A stretch of 64,000 nt of DNA from Typhlomys cinereus (Eukaryota; Chordata; Mammalia; Rodentia; Platacanthomyidae). The stretch spans positions 13,315,585-13,379,584 of the forward strand of contig JALPQD010000006.1 in the NCBI GenBank assembly GCA_023101885.1, written 5' to 3'. A model generated the notes under the pieces. That model was given only the letters and a program-made list of their open reading frames with translations, did no database searches and was not told the origin of the DNA. How positions within the stretch are numbered: the stretch's first letter is position 1; every line of letters starts with the position of its first letter. Positions 48,250 to 59,904 of this stretch are shown here, piece after piece. A program made the position numbers and the translations under genes.

Positions 48250-48340
48250 AGGTATATATATATTTGAATGTGGAATATAGAAGAAGGTATATATTGAATG
48301 TGGTATATATTAGAAGGTATACATATATATTTGAATGAAT
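48250..48340. repeat. Imperfect TA-rich tandem repeat
   Basis: Words GAAGGTATATAT and TTGAATGTGG(A/T)ATATA repeat about three times with gaps (AGAAGGTATATATATATTTG, AGAAGGTATATATTGAATGT, AGAAGGTATACATATATATT). Confidence 0.7.
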
Positions 48341-49744
48341 TTATGATTGTCAAATTCAGATATATTAGAAAATTTATCTCTTGATTTGGGTGGAAGTTGT
48401 CTGTTAAATATATCATATGGCAAAATCTATTAATTACTTTGAAGTAATTATTAAGAGATCTCTTGTCTAGAAATTTCCTAAACAGATACATTTCTCTAGA
48501 GAATTAAAGCAAGCATTTTATTATTTCTTTTTCCCTCTACAATCAACACACACCAAAGCCACTAAATTTGAAACAAACATGTGTACCTCACTAAAAGTCT
48601 AGATTGGTTCTTGATTCAATTATTCACTTCACACCAGTTCCCTCCTTGGTCTTAAAGGACACATGATGTGAAATTAAAGAATAAAATACCCCCTTCAAGT
48701 TATCCTAAGTAACCTGAATTTTTTTTATTTGCTTTAGTAGATAAAACCTTGACTTTTGTCAGAAGCATGCAGATGTCGATTTCCTTAAGACTAGATGACA
48801 CTTTCAGATAGGATTCTATTTTCTGGTGTCAGAAGAGCTAATATTCATTTTTGCTTCAGGAGAAAAGACAGCTCTTTCTGAGGTAGGAATGTGAGTGGAG
48901 AGCAATGTACACCTGGTTACTGACAGGATAAACGCTCACGAGATAGAACAGAGTTGATAAAAGTTAAAAATTAACCAAATCTGCCTTTGCAGAGAATTTC
49001 CAAACTTCTTTCGGGTGATATATTCCAAGAAAATAAATAAAGGTCATTTTTAAGTGTATGTGTGCATTTGTGTGTGTGTTGGGGGGGGGGTTGTTCCCAT
49101 CATTTGCATACCACCTGCTGAGCAGAAATAGGCTCTGGCTCCTTTTCTGCTGAAATTCTTCTACAGAGTCAGGTTCTCAGGTCTTTAACAAAGGTTTCCC
49201 TTTACTATACCAAAACAAATATTTCATATCAGCAGCCTTCCTTGAGTTAATGCTTTAATTATACACATATGTATTTATTACTATTTTGGTGTGTGAGCTG
49301 TTTCAGTGAGTTAGACTTTAACCATATTAATCCAGGGAAAAAAGTCTCTGATTATCAACCAACAATTTTGTAAACACTTATTTCATGGGTTAAATATTAA
49401 CTCAAAAATTTAACTCAAAATACCAAACAAGCAGGAGAAATCAAAAGGTTAGGAGAAAGAGTAAGATTCAGCTAGAGTCCCAGAGGAAAAGAGAACACAG
49501 CAGGAAAGGGAACATTTTATGGGTTGCTGGATGATGACCGGGAAGCACGGGAGGAGTGGGAATGCAGACGAAGGCAATAGAGGGACCTGGAAGACACTAG
49601 CTGCTTATCCCTGCGATTTCAAGATTTAGAACACTGAGCTCAAAGCCTTCTGAGAACGACAACGCACAGGGATATGAATCCACTCATGTTAAGAGAATGC
49701 AGAGAGAAGAAAGATGTGTGCATCAAGAACACAGCTACCTACTT
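48341..49744. other. Unannotated DNA
   Basis: No gene. A G10 run lies at about 49081-49090 after a TG-rich run. No named transposon. Confidence 0.4.
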
Positions 49745-49880
49745 GCCTTTTATTCCTTCTTTTCCTTCCCTCCTTTTCCTTCCCTCCCTTCCTCCTCCTC
49801 TCTCTTCTTTTCTTCTGCCTTTTCCTCTTCCTTTCTTCCTTCAGTCCTTTTTCTATCCTTCCCTCTTTCTATCTTCCCAA
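49745..49880. repeat. Polypyrimidine tract
   Basis: About 135 bases almost wholly C/T on the plus strand (CCTTC, CTTT and CCTCCTCT words), with a few interruptions such as CTGCC and TCAG. Three frames stay open through it only because C/T sequence makes no stop codons. Such tracts can form triplex (H-DNA) structures when mirror-symmetric. Confidence 0.85.
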
Positions 49881-50269
49881 CAAAGGCCATTTGTTCCACA
49901 CTGCTTGCCTGTCATTGAACTTCACTTGGGGCATCTCAGGGTCAGTCTCTCACTAGAAACAATGGATCAAAGGATGATCTGCCTGGTCTGTTTAAGTAAA
50001 ACAAAGCTGAAATATTTCCCTGCAGCAACAAGCTTGATCTAAGTCAACCTAAAATTGTACATCAATTTTTCTCCAATTAATAGAACTATGTCATCGCATA
50101 AGGAAAAAAACTGGAACTAGGAATCAGAGTAGATCACAAAGCCTTCTCTGTACATGGGCAGCTTTATAAACTTCTGGTTGAGACTTAAGGAAGACCCCCA
50201 CTCTCCCTTGCTTTAGCCACGTAGAGTAGCTAGCTACTTCTCCGGGATGGACATTACATTTGTTACTTT

Positions 50270-50632
50270 GAATCAGCACACCTGTGATACCTACCTAGAC
50301 AAGATCACAATATTTGCCTATTAACATTCCTCTTGGAATGAGAGGGAAAGTCATAAAATCCTCACCTAAGACCTTAACCACTATACCTCATCCCGGCTTC
50401 TGGTAATCCTGCTGCAGCTGCACATGGTTAACAGTGATTCTATGTATATAGAAAGTAGAAGGTTGAGCCGATGGGACTCCAGCAAGCAGTTTTTCTGTAC
50501 TGGTTGATGGTCTTGGGCTGGTACTTTTGGGTGTTGCAGCTGTCTTACTCCCCATATTTCTGTAAGTAACACTAATAAACACTGATTCATTAAACTGGGA
50601 TGTTAGTCTGCTGGTTCCCTCTCTGGGTGGGG
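50270..50632 (+). mobile_element. Possible solo LTR-like sequence (low confidence)
   Basis: An AATAAA signal (CTAATAAACACTGATTCATT at about 50573-50592) is followed some 40 bases later by GGTTCCCTCTCTGGGTGGGG and GTCA. This resembles the R/U5 end of a rodent LTR. The left edge and the terminal TG are not clear, and I see no target-site duplication. It may instead be unique sequence. Confidence 0.25.
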
Positions 50633-50821
50633 GTCAATATATGTTTCTTTACATCTCCCAAAGAAAAGTCAACATAACAAATTCACAGAAAAAATAAGAC
50701 CAACTAATATGAATTATATAAAAGATGTGATAGAAAAGAGGAAGGTACAAAGAAAAAAACCTTACACGGCATGTGTATATTGTTTAAATTCAATAAACAT
50801 GATAGAAGATATAATTTTCTT

Positions 50822-50932
50822 TTTTAAGACAGGGTGTCATGTCTAGTCCAATCAGAGTTGCCTTGAATTCAGGATCATTCTTTCAAAACATCTGGTGTAC
50901 CAAGACTATAGGAACCAACATGCCCAACTTTT
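50822..50932 (-). repeat. B1-like SINE, inverted, decayed
   Basis: TTAAGACAGGGTGTCATGTC, AGTTGCCTTGAATTCAGGAT and ACTATAGGAACCAACATGCC follow inverted B1 order ('gagacagggtttcactatgtagcc ... ccttgaactcagagat ... gctgggattaaaggcatgcacc'). Confidence 0.6.
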
Positions 50933-51582
50933 TTCTTATACTTTTACTACATAAACAAATGCCTATTAGAACAAATATTTACTAATTAATATAAATTACT
51001 CCTTGCCCTTGAAAAACCTTTAAAATTTCTGAGACACTACTATATAATTTATCTTTTGCTTCCAATGGGTCCCATAATCATCTTTCCACAGATTAGTGTC
51101 TACCCCTCTAGCACTGAAGTAGTTCATGCAGAACATAACAGAGAAATCTGGGATTCCACATGGACACATGATGTGAGAAAGTGGCATGGCAGCATAGAAA
51201 TGGAAAAGTTTATATAAGACCAAGGAGGGAGAGATGGCAAAATAATTCAAAAGGATACACAGAAAGAACAAAATCCAAAGTAATTTATGAAAAGACAAAG
51301 TGTTCAGATAAAAAAAATCCCATTGTACATTCTAACACTTATTCACATGACATTTATTAACATTATACCAACTATCATGTATGTTGCTGAACAACAATAA
51401 TGTATTTGGAAATAGTAACCTGTGCTTGAGATAATGAATAGATTGTTATCCTGATAATTTATAAACCACTATAATACATATAAATTCACATAGCCAGGGT
51501 GGGATGTTGAAGATAACATCAACACTTGTATCTAGAGCGACTATGGAAAGCTTCACTAAGATGAAAGAAATTCAAGTTGAAA
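50933..51582. other. Unannotated AT-rich DNA
   Basis: No gene or named repeat recognised. Confidence 0.4.
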
Positions 51583-51790
51583 TTAGGGATGTAGCTCAGC
51601 TGGCAGTGTTTCCCTAGGCCATGAAGCTCTGGGCCAATCACTTGCACAACATAAAACCAGGCATGGTGGGGCACACCTGAAATTTTGGCACTTGTTGGGG
51701 GTGGATGCAGGAGGTCAGAATTGCAAGGCTATCCTTAGCTATATAGTGAGTTTGAGGCCAGCCTGGAACATATGGGACCCTGATTTAAAT
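51583..51790 (+). repeat. ID-like head plus B1 (B4-type dimer)
   Basis: AGGGATGTAGCTCAGCTGGC is an ID/tRNA-like head (A box). It is joined to ACCAGGCATGGTGGGGCACA, GTTGGGGGTGGATGCAGGAG and GAGTTTGAGGCCAGCCTGGA, a good B1 body. The ID B-box half is decayed. Confidence 0.75.
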
Positions 51791-52199
51791 CAAGTTGAGC
51801 TTTGAATAAAGTGATAATGAGATCAGGTGTGTGAAACTATGCAGGAGAAAGGGAGCAGGAAATTGAAAGATGTATTTTGTAGCAACAAGAAAACAAAATA
51901 AATTGGAATTGTAGTAGGAAATAGTGTTGGAAAGACAGGTCGAATATGTAATGGACAGGTAGTTCCTCGAATTCAGGGTTAAATCATTCATTTTGTTAGG
52001 TGGGTAAAGGACATTTACTAAAGTCTTGCCAGGTGAGCCCTTGCCTGATTCAAATCCTATTGGAGAAGCAAGGAGTATGCATGCATAATGTACTGCAATA
52101 ATCCAGGAACCATGAGATAAACATCTGACCCGTTAGATGATATCAGCAGAAAAGTAAAGGAAGGATATACTTTAGGGAAATTGTGAGGAAAAAATGATG
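51791..52199. other. Unannotated DNA
   Basis: No gene or named repeat recognised. Confidence 0.4.
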
Positions 52200-52405
52200 G
52201 TTAATATTCTACTATGTACTGGGCACTCAACTGTGCTCTTACATGCATTAACCATTCCTTCAGCATGACAGCTCTAAGAAGTAACTTTCTTCCCATTTTA
52301 CAGATCAAGCAACTTCCTCAAGAGTATGCTCAATAACTGTCAATAGCAGGAGTTCAATCTAGCTCATCTGACTCCACAGCCTATTCCATTAACCTCTATC
52401 AGCCT
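52200..52405 (-). repeat. MIR element, inverted, nearly full length
   Basis: CTACTATGTACTGGGCACTC, CTTACATGCATTAACCATTC, TTCCCATTTTACAGATCAAG, GCAGGAGTTCAATCTAGCTC and TCTGACTCCACAGCCTATTC appear in the full inverted MIR order. It is the best-preserved MIR in the window. Confidence 0.75.
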
Positions 52406-52509
52406 TGCTTGCCAGAAGTCTCAGGCCTATGGAACTGTTATGTGAGCAGATCCAATAGATTTTTCATGGCTGTTCAATCATAAAAATCTCATTTTTACCA
52501 CTTATTTCT

Positions 52510-52680
52510 CCTCTGTGTGTATGTGTATGTGTGTCATATGTACAGGTGGCATGTTGTATATGCGGAGGACAATTTTGCCAGGTTCTGCTCTCTCCATCCA
52601 CCTTGTTGCTTTTATGGATTAAAGTCAGGGCATTAAACTTGGCAGCAAGTGCCCTTGTCCACTGAGCCATCCCCACAATA
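52510..52680 (-). repeat. B2/B3-like SINE, inverted, decayed
   Basis: A TG-rich run, ATATGCGGAGGACAATTTTG, GGTTCTGCTCTCTCCATCCA, CTTGGCAGCAAGTGCCCTTG and TCCACTGAGCCATCCCCAC follow inverted B2/B3 order. Confidence 0.65.
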
Positions 52681-52714
52681 CAAAGTTTTTGTTACTGTTA
52701 TTCTGCTTTTGCTT

Positions 52715-52800
52715 TTTTTTTCTGTCTGCACTACGGTTTGAACCTGGGGCCTAGGCACAAATGTCTTCCACCACTGAGCTGCGCCTGAACTCTGGGATTC
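52715..52800 (-). repeat. ID-like SINE, inverted
   Basis: CGGTTTGAACCTGGGGCCTA, GGCACAAATGTCTTCCACCA, CTGAGCTGCGCCTGAAC match the inverted ID order ('gaacccagggccttgcgcttgctaggcaagcgctctaccactgagct'). Confidence 0.6.
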
Positions 52801-53159
52801 TTTACTATGGAAATAATGGTGAGAACAGTGACATTGAACGAAAACAGGAAGACTAAAAAGATTTCCTGACTTTATATTGAACATTTGTTGTTGACAGTGT
52901 AATTTTTTTAGAGCTAAAGTATTAATTTACACTGAGGGTAATAGAAGCAATTGAAATATGCAAACCTCAAAGTCCTCTAAAGTCCTAACAGGCTCTTCTC
53001 TCTTAGTCTTACCAGGTGCACCTGGAGGGAAGCAAGCTATGTAGCCCATATTTGACAACATGTTGTCTGGCTCAATTAACAGGATTTTAGCCAAAAATAA
53101 GTGGGAACGAAGTGGCACAGGGCAGGAGAGTTAAACAAGATGGCCACAGTCAGGCCAAT

Positions 53160-53255
53160 TTTGATTTAAATCTTTGCTTAGCCACATTCATACTACACAA
53201 CATAGAGCAAGTTACTTCAGCCTTCTGGTCCATATAAGGTAATATTTCATGGGAA
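53160..53255 (+). repeat. MIR fragment
   Basis: TTAAATCTTTGCTTAGCCAC, GAGCAAGTTACTTCAGCCTT and TGGTCCATATAAGGTAATAT follow MIR order ('...gggcaagttacttaacctctctg...'). Diverged. Confidence 0.4.
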
Positions 53256-53729
53256 AACCAGATGTGTATGTGTATTTACTGATCCTATGTAAAGGCAGTG
53301 GATCTCCACAAACCTAGGAAGAATGCCCAGAGGCTGTTATCTGGGAGAGAAAAAAATCTGCAGCTCTCTAGTTTCGTTTGTGAAACCCTACACTGACACC
53401 TAAGGAGTGGGGGGAGGAATCTGCCAAATAATTGCCAGTTTTAAAAGAAAAATAAATTATTTTCAGAGTAGCAGAAAGTACAGTTTAAACTGAAGAGAAG
53501 ATTTTAATTGCAGGGAGACATATCAGCTGAATAGTTTAGCTCCGACTTATGGGATCAGAGCAGTCAGTAGGATATATATTAAAGAAAATAAGTTTAATTA
53601 GCCTTAAGATTTTATACAGATTGGCTCTCCCCTCCCACACCTTGTCTGATTCCAGAGGGTCACCCTCCTTTTCAGTCAGGGTCTCTCCCATCCTTTCCTG
53701 AGCTGCTGTCATGACAAGCCAATGGAAAA

Positions 53730-54100
53730 CTGACATACAGATAAAAACACAGTGTGAGTAATTACTGTGTTGTGGCCGGTTGTTGTTTGTGCATCATTTG
53801 ATTTCTTCCAATCACACAGGTCTTTGGACTTCACAGCTCCGTGTTTCAAATGGGGTGATGCTGATTATATTATGACACTGCAGCAGAGACAGGCAGATCA
53901 GACAAAGTGAATTTCACTCAGTAATTAAATAGCGGTTTCTTTCATCTGAAGTCCAGGGCAAGATTAATCTAAAGGTACTTCTTTATCATTTCGATTATTG
54001 CTGGGATTTGAAGAGTGAACTCTGATTCAGCCAGCCCCATATCTGTCTGACTGGTGGCCTCACATCTGTCTAACTTGCAAAAATAATATCAGTTTAAGAT
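53730..54100. promoter_or_regulatory. Candidate conserved non-coding block
   Basis: Repeat-free. It contains GAGTAATTACTGTGTTGTGG (homeobox TAATTA), GTTTGTGCATCATTTGATTT, CAGTAATTAAATAGCGGTTT (TAATTA again), CAAGATTAATCTAAAGG (bicoid/OTX-type TAATC) and TATCATTTCGATTATTGCTG. No open frame of note. Texture only. Confidence 0.4.
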
Positions 54101-54994
54101 ACATTTAAAAGGTTATGCCCTTAGCTTTTTTATTTTAAATTTTTTCTAAAGGAAATGCCAATAGACTCTACTACCCTGTCATTGCTATTACTTCATATTC
54201 TCTTAGAGAAATGCCCGTTCAAAAACACAGGTCCTTCCAAACATCACAGAATTTTACTGATGGTTTCCACAGTTTTGCAATAGCTGAAACAACAGCTTTT
54301 CTTCTTGCTCAAGGGTTCTACTTGTAATTCAAAGGACTCCTTGTAGGAGTCATGGTGGTGCTTCCCTTCTTTGACAGGGTCTTTTAATGCCAGTGAGAGA
54401 ACTAATGATTTTTTGAATAATAGGTAAAATCACTGATTCTCATTTCTGGATATCTATGTAACTCTTATTCTATACCAGAATATTCAGATTCTCTAGAACA
54501 TAGAATCAAGAGTCTACATTCTCTCTAGTCAGTAGGTGATGTGAGTGTAGAGCCAGAGTTAAGAATTGTTGAGTCAGCTACACAGTGAACCAGCTGCATT
54601 TGCAAAGATTTATCAAAACAAGCCATTGTTGAGGGAAATAAGGCCTGATATTGTTGTGGGAAATTTCTTAATTAGCAGACAAAAAGCTCATTTCACTAGC
54701 CTTTGCATAGGAAAACATACATTCTAGTCTCCAAAGGAAGAGGAAGATTAAAAAGCATACAGATCTACCTTGACTTACGCTTTCCTTTTTCTGATAACCT
54801 GGAAAGTGGTGGCTTACTGATGGGAAGGTCACAAAACACCAGAGATGCAATCACATAGTTGAGGATGATTGTCACTTAACATCATAGTATCCATGAGTTT
54901 GGAAACATTATCTGTCATCTGTTTTAACTGATACTTTAGGCAAGTGTCTTTTTTAGAAAGAGAATAGTAGGATTAAGATCTGACTTGAAATTCT
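54101..54994. other. Unannotated DNA
   Basis: No gene or named repeat recognised. Confidence 0.4.
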
Positions 54995-55200
54995 GACTAA
55001 GTTGTTTCATAGTTTGAGAGCACACTTTATATTCTTCACTTCTAAGTGAATTCAATCATTTGTGCACAGTTCTCAGATATGTACTTCTACAAGCCTCAAT
55101 TGTCACATCTTTAAAATGGGTTCAAGAATATGTCACTCATAATGCTACTGGGATTTTAAATTTAGATAAGAATGCCTGACATACAAAAGTGTCAGAATTC
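54995..55200 (+). repeat. MIR element, decayed
   Basis: CCTCAATTGTCACATCTTTA, AAATGGGTTCAAGAATATGT, AATGCTACTGGGATTTTAAA and AAGAATGCCTGACATACAAA follow the MIR order ('cctcagtttcctcatctgtaaaatggg ... gaggattaaatga ... agtgcctggcacat'). Confidence 0.5.
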
Positions 55201-55344
55201 AGTGAAATTCTGTTAAAGGCAAATGCAATAATTACTGAAGGTGGTCACTTAGCCTTTATGCATAAAGCCATCAGTTTTAGGACTCTGGTTAGTTTTCTGG
55301 AAGACATGATTCAAGAAGTATAAAATGAGTCCAAATAGAAATGG

Positions 55345-55510
55345 CTTTCAAATTTTATTGAGTGTAAGCATCACCTGGATGTGATTGTTAGAAATGCAAT
55401 TGCTGGGCTCTAATCCCAGAGCTCTGCTGCAGTGTGAAGGAGTGGAATTTAGGACATGCACTTGTGCACCTATCCAGTAGATTCTGACCAGGACTGAGGA
55501 ACCTGCTGTA
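55345..55510 (+). mobile_element. MER5-like hAT-Charlie fragment
   Basis: AAGCATCACCTGGATGTGAT, TGTTAGAAATGCAATTGCTG, GGGCTCTAATCCCAGAGCTC and GTGCACCTATCCAGTAGATT match the MER5 phrase order ('cagcatcacctgggaacttgttagaaatgcagattctcgggccccaccccagacctactgaatcagaa'). It is a short non-autonomous DNA transposon and holds no gene. Confidence 0.65.
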
Positions 55511-56284
55511 CGACGAGGAAAATTACATAGGAATGTAAATTAAGCATTCATTTCTACAATAACCACATAGTATGAGTGGAGCTAGAGAGCTTATTTTCTG
55601 TTCCTCAGGTCAGAATTTAGTTACAAGAATATAATTCATGTGCAAATAGAACATGTTCACTGGGTATTCTTATGCTACAGTATAAAATCCCATTTTCATC
55701 ATTAAACACATTTTATTGAATAATTATTCTTTATTAGTATTAACTTCAATTTTCATCACTAGTAGGTACATATGAAGATACAGGGATGGGTCAAATCATC
55801 ATCAACTCATTCTTTTACTTTTTTGTACAAAATAATAAAAGCTTTCTAAAATTGGTAATTTACTTAAAATCAGCTATTTCTTCCTTTAAAGGCGGCAGTG
55901 TAGAATAAAATATTTTCAAAATGCATTAATGATAATAAAAACCATGGTATAATTTTTGTAAGTTGAATATTTTAAATGCATATGGGGAATTAGTTGGACA
56001 CAATGAACATATTTAACCTTAAATGGAGACTCTTCCGGATCTAAGGAGAAATTTAAACATTTCCATTCCCAAGACTTTTTAAAGGATAGAGTAGTGAGGT
56101 AAATTAAAGGGGATGTTCTTTAAGTTTATGTACAACATGCCACATAATATCCAGTACCTCCATATTTTCAAAGGTCTTGTATAAGATGTAACACGGGAAC
56201 TAGGGATCTCTATTTTCCATGAACATTCCATTTTGGCTGGATTTAAAAAGATTTACATGCAAAAAGCCTATATCTTTCACAAGG
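55511..56284. other. Unannotated AT-rich DNA
   Basis: No gene or named repeat recognised. Confidence 0.4.
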
Positions 56285-56455
56285 CAATACAGGCTAATGG
56301 TTAAGTGTAATGCTGAAGGAGAAACTTATCAGTATATATTGTGTGAGCTGTAGTTTAGCTACTTAAGTTCTCAGAAACCAGGCATGGTAATCCTCTGAAG
56401 AAGCTGTAATCATCTGGGTAGGCACTTAATAAATGTAACTTCTTGTTTATCATTA
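56285..56455 (+). repeat. MIR element
   Basis: AGGCTAATGGTTAAGTGTAA (Pol III head), TTGTGTGAGCTGTAGTTTAG, CTACTTAAGTTCTCAGAAAC and GGTAGGCACTTAATAAATGT follow the MIR order from start to end ('gtggttaagagc ... gctgtgtgac... acttaacctctc... taggtgctcaataaatgt'). Confidence 0.6.
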
Positions 56456-58154
56456 CAGTTAGTAACTTTATGGTATACATAAGATCTAGCACATGTAAGA
56501 CTTAAACTGTACGGACATTAAGAACTTTAGGAAGACAATCTTAAGGGAACATTGGAATGATTGGTAAGTATTTTTCAGGGAATGAATCAGTTGGATAATC
56601 TACACTGAGTAAAATTTGGGTACAGAGCTGGGGAAATATCACTTTAGGTACATTAGAGGTACTGTTGATGTAAGCTATACATAAGAATTAAAGAGTTTTA
56701 GGGATTATTAGGTCATTTTAGGATAAAACTGTGAAGATAGACTTATAATAGAGGAGTAATGGGTTGAATCCCAAAAATCACTTGCAGTTTTTGTCAAACA
56801 TTTTTTCTCAGGAATTTCAATGCTTTTTTAGAACAGTGAATCTTGTTTTTAAGCTGTGTCCGAATTACCTGGCTAACTTGTTCAATACACACTCAGCATT
56901 CAAAAACAAAGTCTCCTATATAGCAGGACAGGATAAACCTGAGGACCCACATTTCTGAAGGGTTCCTAGGCCATACCAATATTTTGGATCACTTGGAGAC
57001 CCAATGCTTCCATAGAGGGAAAGGTAGTGGAGACAGTTAGATGGAGAAGGTGGTAACACAAGGTTAGTAGGAAATCCCTAAAAGTAGCAAATGAACAACT
57101 AACTTTATCATTCTTTTCATGTCCTATACATTCATCCCTATTTTCATACTAAGTTACAGGAGAACCTTCTTGACAATTACCTAGGGGAAAAAAATTTTGA
57201 CTTTGAATTGTTACACTGGACACAGATCCAAAACTGTAAGAATTATAAGGAAGTTCAGAACAACTAACCTGGAAGCTTAAAGATAATTGCTTCAAGCCTG
57301 TTTCAAAATGAAAACAACAGAAGGGGGGCACAGGGCGGTGGGAGGTTGGAGGGACAGAGGGGACCGGTGTACCTGTTAAAGTTGTATGAGTAGAAATAAA
57401 AAACAAACAACCCCCCCCAAAAAAAACCCAAAATAAAAACAACAGTACAACAGTACAAAGTAAAAATGGCATTTTAATTCCAATGATCCCATATCAGTCA
57501 GTGCTACAAACCTGTACATGGAAAACACTTACATATTTGCTCTAGAATCCACAGACTATCCTCAGCTCAATCCAGTTCACCTCTTTTTTTTTTTTTAAAC
57601 AGGTAGCCAGAAGTCATAGGGGACAATGACATTTCTACTCAGGTGTCACTGCTATTTAAACATTTTCCCCCTTTCCTTCAAAGTGGTACTGAAGATAATC
57701 TTATTTATACAGTAATTATAGATAAGAACTATTTGGAAGGGGAGAAATTAAAAGAAAATGCTCTGAGGTTAACATGTACTATATTCTCATGTTAGCACTT
57801 TATTTCCAAAGGTCAACCAAAAAACTAAAAGGAAAAGAAAAGTACTTGAAGGTTCATGTAGACGTATTTGTGAAAAATAAACATTAAAGAAGATTTGAAA
57901 TGTTGGAAAAATCTCAAAAATTTTCACAATGATATTTCCCAGCTATTTACCTTTCTTTAAAATGTAAAGCTATATAATTACAATGTATAATTAATAATGT
58001 TAACAACAGTTATCACAACTATAATAGGAATAATGATAGCACCATGGGCCAGATTCCCACAGAAATAAGGGTAAAGAATCTAAGTTTTTTTTTTTTTAAA
58101 TAAAAGAACAGCAATATTGGGAAATTTAAAGGAAGATATTTTTCTTATTCTTAA
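56456..58154. other. Unannotated DNA with a G-rich patch
   Basis: No gene. G-rich patch at 57323-57363 (GGGGGGCACAGGGCGGTGGG and onward) falls just short of the standard quadruplex rule because one loop is 8 bases. C-run and A-run simple sequence at about 57411-57430. The 107-codon minus frame here is driven by these runs. Confidence 0.4.
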
Positions 58155-58260
58155 CTGAAAATTCCAGATAAAAATTCAAACTTTAATACCTGCTGTTTAA
58201 CATCTTCATGTTACAGATAAGTTTGGGCAGTTTAAAGAGAAAACAAGAGGCTTGACATTT
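58155..58260 (-). repeat. Possible MIR fragment, inverted
   Basis: ATCTTCATGTTACAGATAAG TTTGGGCAG resembles 'ccccattttacagatgaggaaactgag'. Short and diverged. Confidence 0.3.
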
Positions 58261-58504
58261 TTCTTAGTTAACATTCATCAGTGTGAAATCCTAGGCTGTC
58301 CCAAGCCCATTTTTAGTAAGCATCCCATCCACTTAGAGCAAGAAGAAATAACATTTGTAAATATTTTTAAGTTTATAATATCACAAATATCATATTACTG
58401 GATTGTCTCAAGAATCCTTCAGGGTAGAAAAGGAAAAAAAATAAACATTATTCCTATCAGAAAGGGATAGAACTAAGGATCAGTGAAAAGGGAAAGAAAT
58501 TAAT

Positions 58505-58672
58505 TTCTACTAAGTATCTATGTTGTGTCAAATTGAGCACATCTACCAAAGCCCCAATATACAATTTTATGCAACATGGAATCAGTTGAGATAATTTGGT
58601 AATTGCCCAGTGAGTGAAAAGTGGCAAAGCTAGGACCTATATGCAGACAGTCCAGTTCCAGATGCTACCTGC
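58505..58672 (-). repeat. MIR element, inverted
   Basis: ACTAAGTATCTATGTTGTGT, GGTAATTGCCCAGTGAGTGA, AGTGGCAAAGCTAGGACCTA and AGACAGTCCAGTTCCAGATG follow the inverted MIR order ('...cttgcccaaggtcacacagctagtaagtggcagagccaggatt...'). Confidence 0.55.
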
Positions 58673-58794
58673 TCCTTCCAGCAAACCACAGACTCAATTC
58701 CCATCGCAAATGTGTAGTTACAGTAACTATTCCTCAAGGGGAGACTTACTGAAGCGCCAAGAACCAAAACCATTAACAGTGTTTAGGAGATTTT

Positions 58795-58905
58795 GCTGTT
58801 GTTGCCCGGTTCTTTGGTTTGTTTTTGCAGCTCTGGGACCTGTACTCTTCTGCATTCTAGGCAAGTGTTCTAGCACTTAGCTACACTTTTAGGCCTGCTG
58901 TTAAT
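58795..58905 (-). repeat. ID-like SINE, inverted, decayed
   Basis: GCAGCTCTGGGACCTGTACT, CTAGGCAAGTGTTCTAGCAC and TTAGCTACACTTTTAGG follow inverted ID order, ending at the A-box side (…CTGAGCTAAATCCCC). Confidence 0.55.
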
Positions 58906-59664
58906 TTTTGGTTAGCCTTTAGTCAATTCTCTCTCAGGGAATGCACATCTTTCATTTTATTAGCCATTGAAAATTCATTCAAAGGAAAGGATGTGTTATT
59001 TCATCATTTTAGAATTCTGAATTTTAAAAGTGATTACACTTATCCACAGACACAAAAGTCAAGGTAGTCAGGTCTTCATTAGAATATCTCTGTTAGAAAT
59101 GAGCCCAAACAATAGCCAACCTTCAGGGAAAATTCTGACATAGTCTCAGCTTCAAACCATAGCAAAGCAAGGAATAACCGCAGGTCTTTGAGCAAAATGA
59201 AATCTCCATTCATTGTTCTGAACTCAAAACTCTTAAAGTTATAAATTCAAAATTTGAAATTTCTTAGATAAACACATAATTTTTAAGTTTTCAATTTTTA
59301 GTTGCATTTACTTGCATAAATTGTGGTAGAGTATGTTTATTTGTTTTCAGATAGATTCTCCATTCACTTTTATAATACAGCTTCTGACTTCGAACACTGG
59401 AAGGTTTGACAAACACAGGTCTTCCCGCAAGAGACAGAGTTCACCTAGAAGCCACATTGGGATTTTGGGCTGCAGTATTCCTGGGAGGTCTAGCAAACAA
59501 GTAAATATTTGTAAAATTAAGTTGAGTTTCTGGATATTAAAAGAAGTTTTTATTTAAAGAAGATTGCTTTATATTCTGAATAACAACCTTGTTACTAAAC
59601 ATTAGAGAATTAGAGAATAGTAGAATTTCAAAATCAATGCTGCATTAATGGAGGCTTGACTTTT
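58906..59664. other. Unannotated AT-rich DNA
   Basis: No gene or named repeat recognised. Confidence 0.4.
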
Positions 59665-59790
59665 TAAAATTTATTTTTGAGAGGGCGTCACATAATAGTC
59701 AGGTTGGCTTTGAATTAACTGATTTTCCTGCTTCCACCCCTCAAGTACATGGATTACAAGCATGCACTAGTACATTTTGATAGGATTTTA
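59665..59790 (-). repeat. B1-like SINE, inverted
   Basis: TTTTGAGAGGGCGTCACATA, GTCAGGTTGGCTTTGAATTA, CTTCCACCCCTCAAGTACAT and GGATTACAAGCATGCACTAG follow inverted B1 order. Confidence 0.7.
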
Positions 59791-59904
59791 TTTTTATATG
59801 CCAAATATTAGTGTTAATAGAGTCATTTATGCTATAAAATCATCCTCTAAAGTCATTATTTGGCCTTAAGTACTTTGGTCTTAGCGAAATAAAATGTATA
59901 GATA

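Noticed and set aside
49674..50042. 122-codon frame rich in Leu, Pro, Phe and Ser
   Set aside because: Produced by the polypyrimidine tract, which cannot form stop codons.
57323..57363. G-rich patch as a quadruplex
   Set aside because: The last loop is 8 bases, just outside the usual 1-7 rule, so it is noted only in the regional entry.
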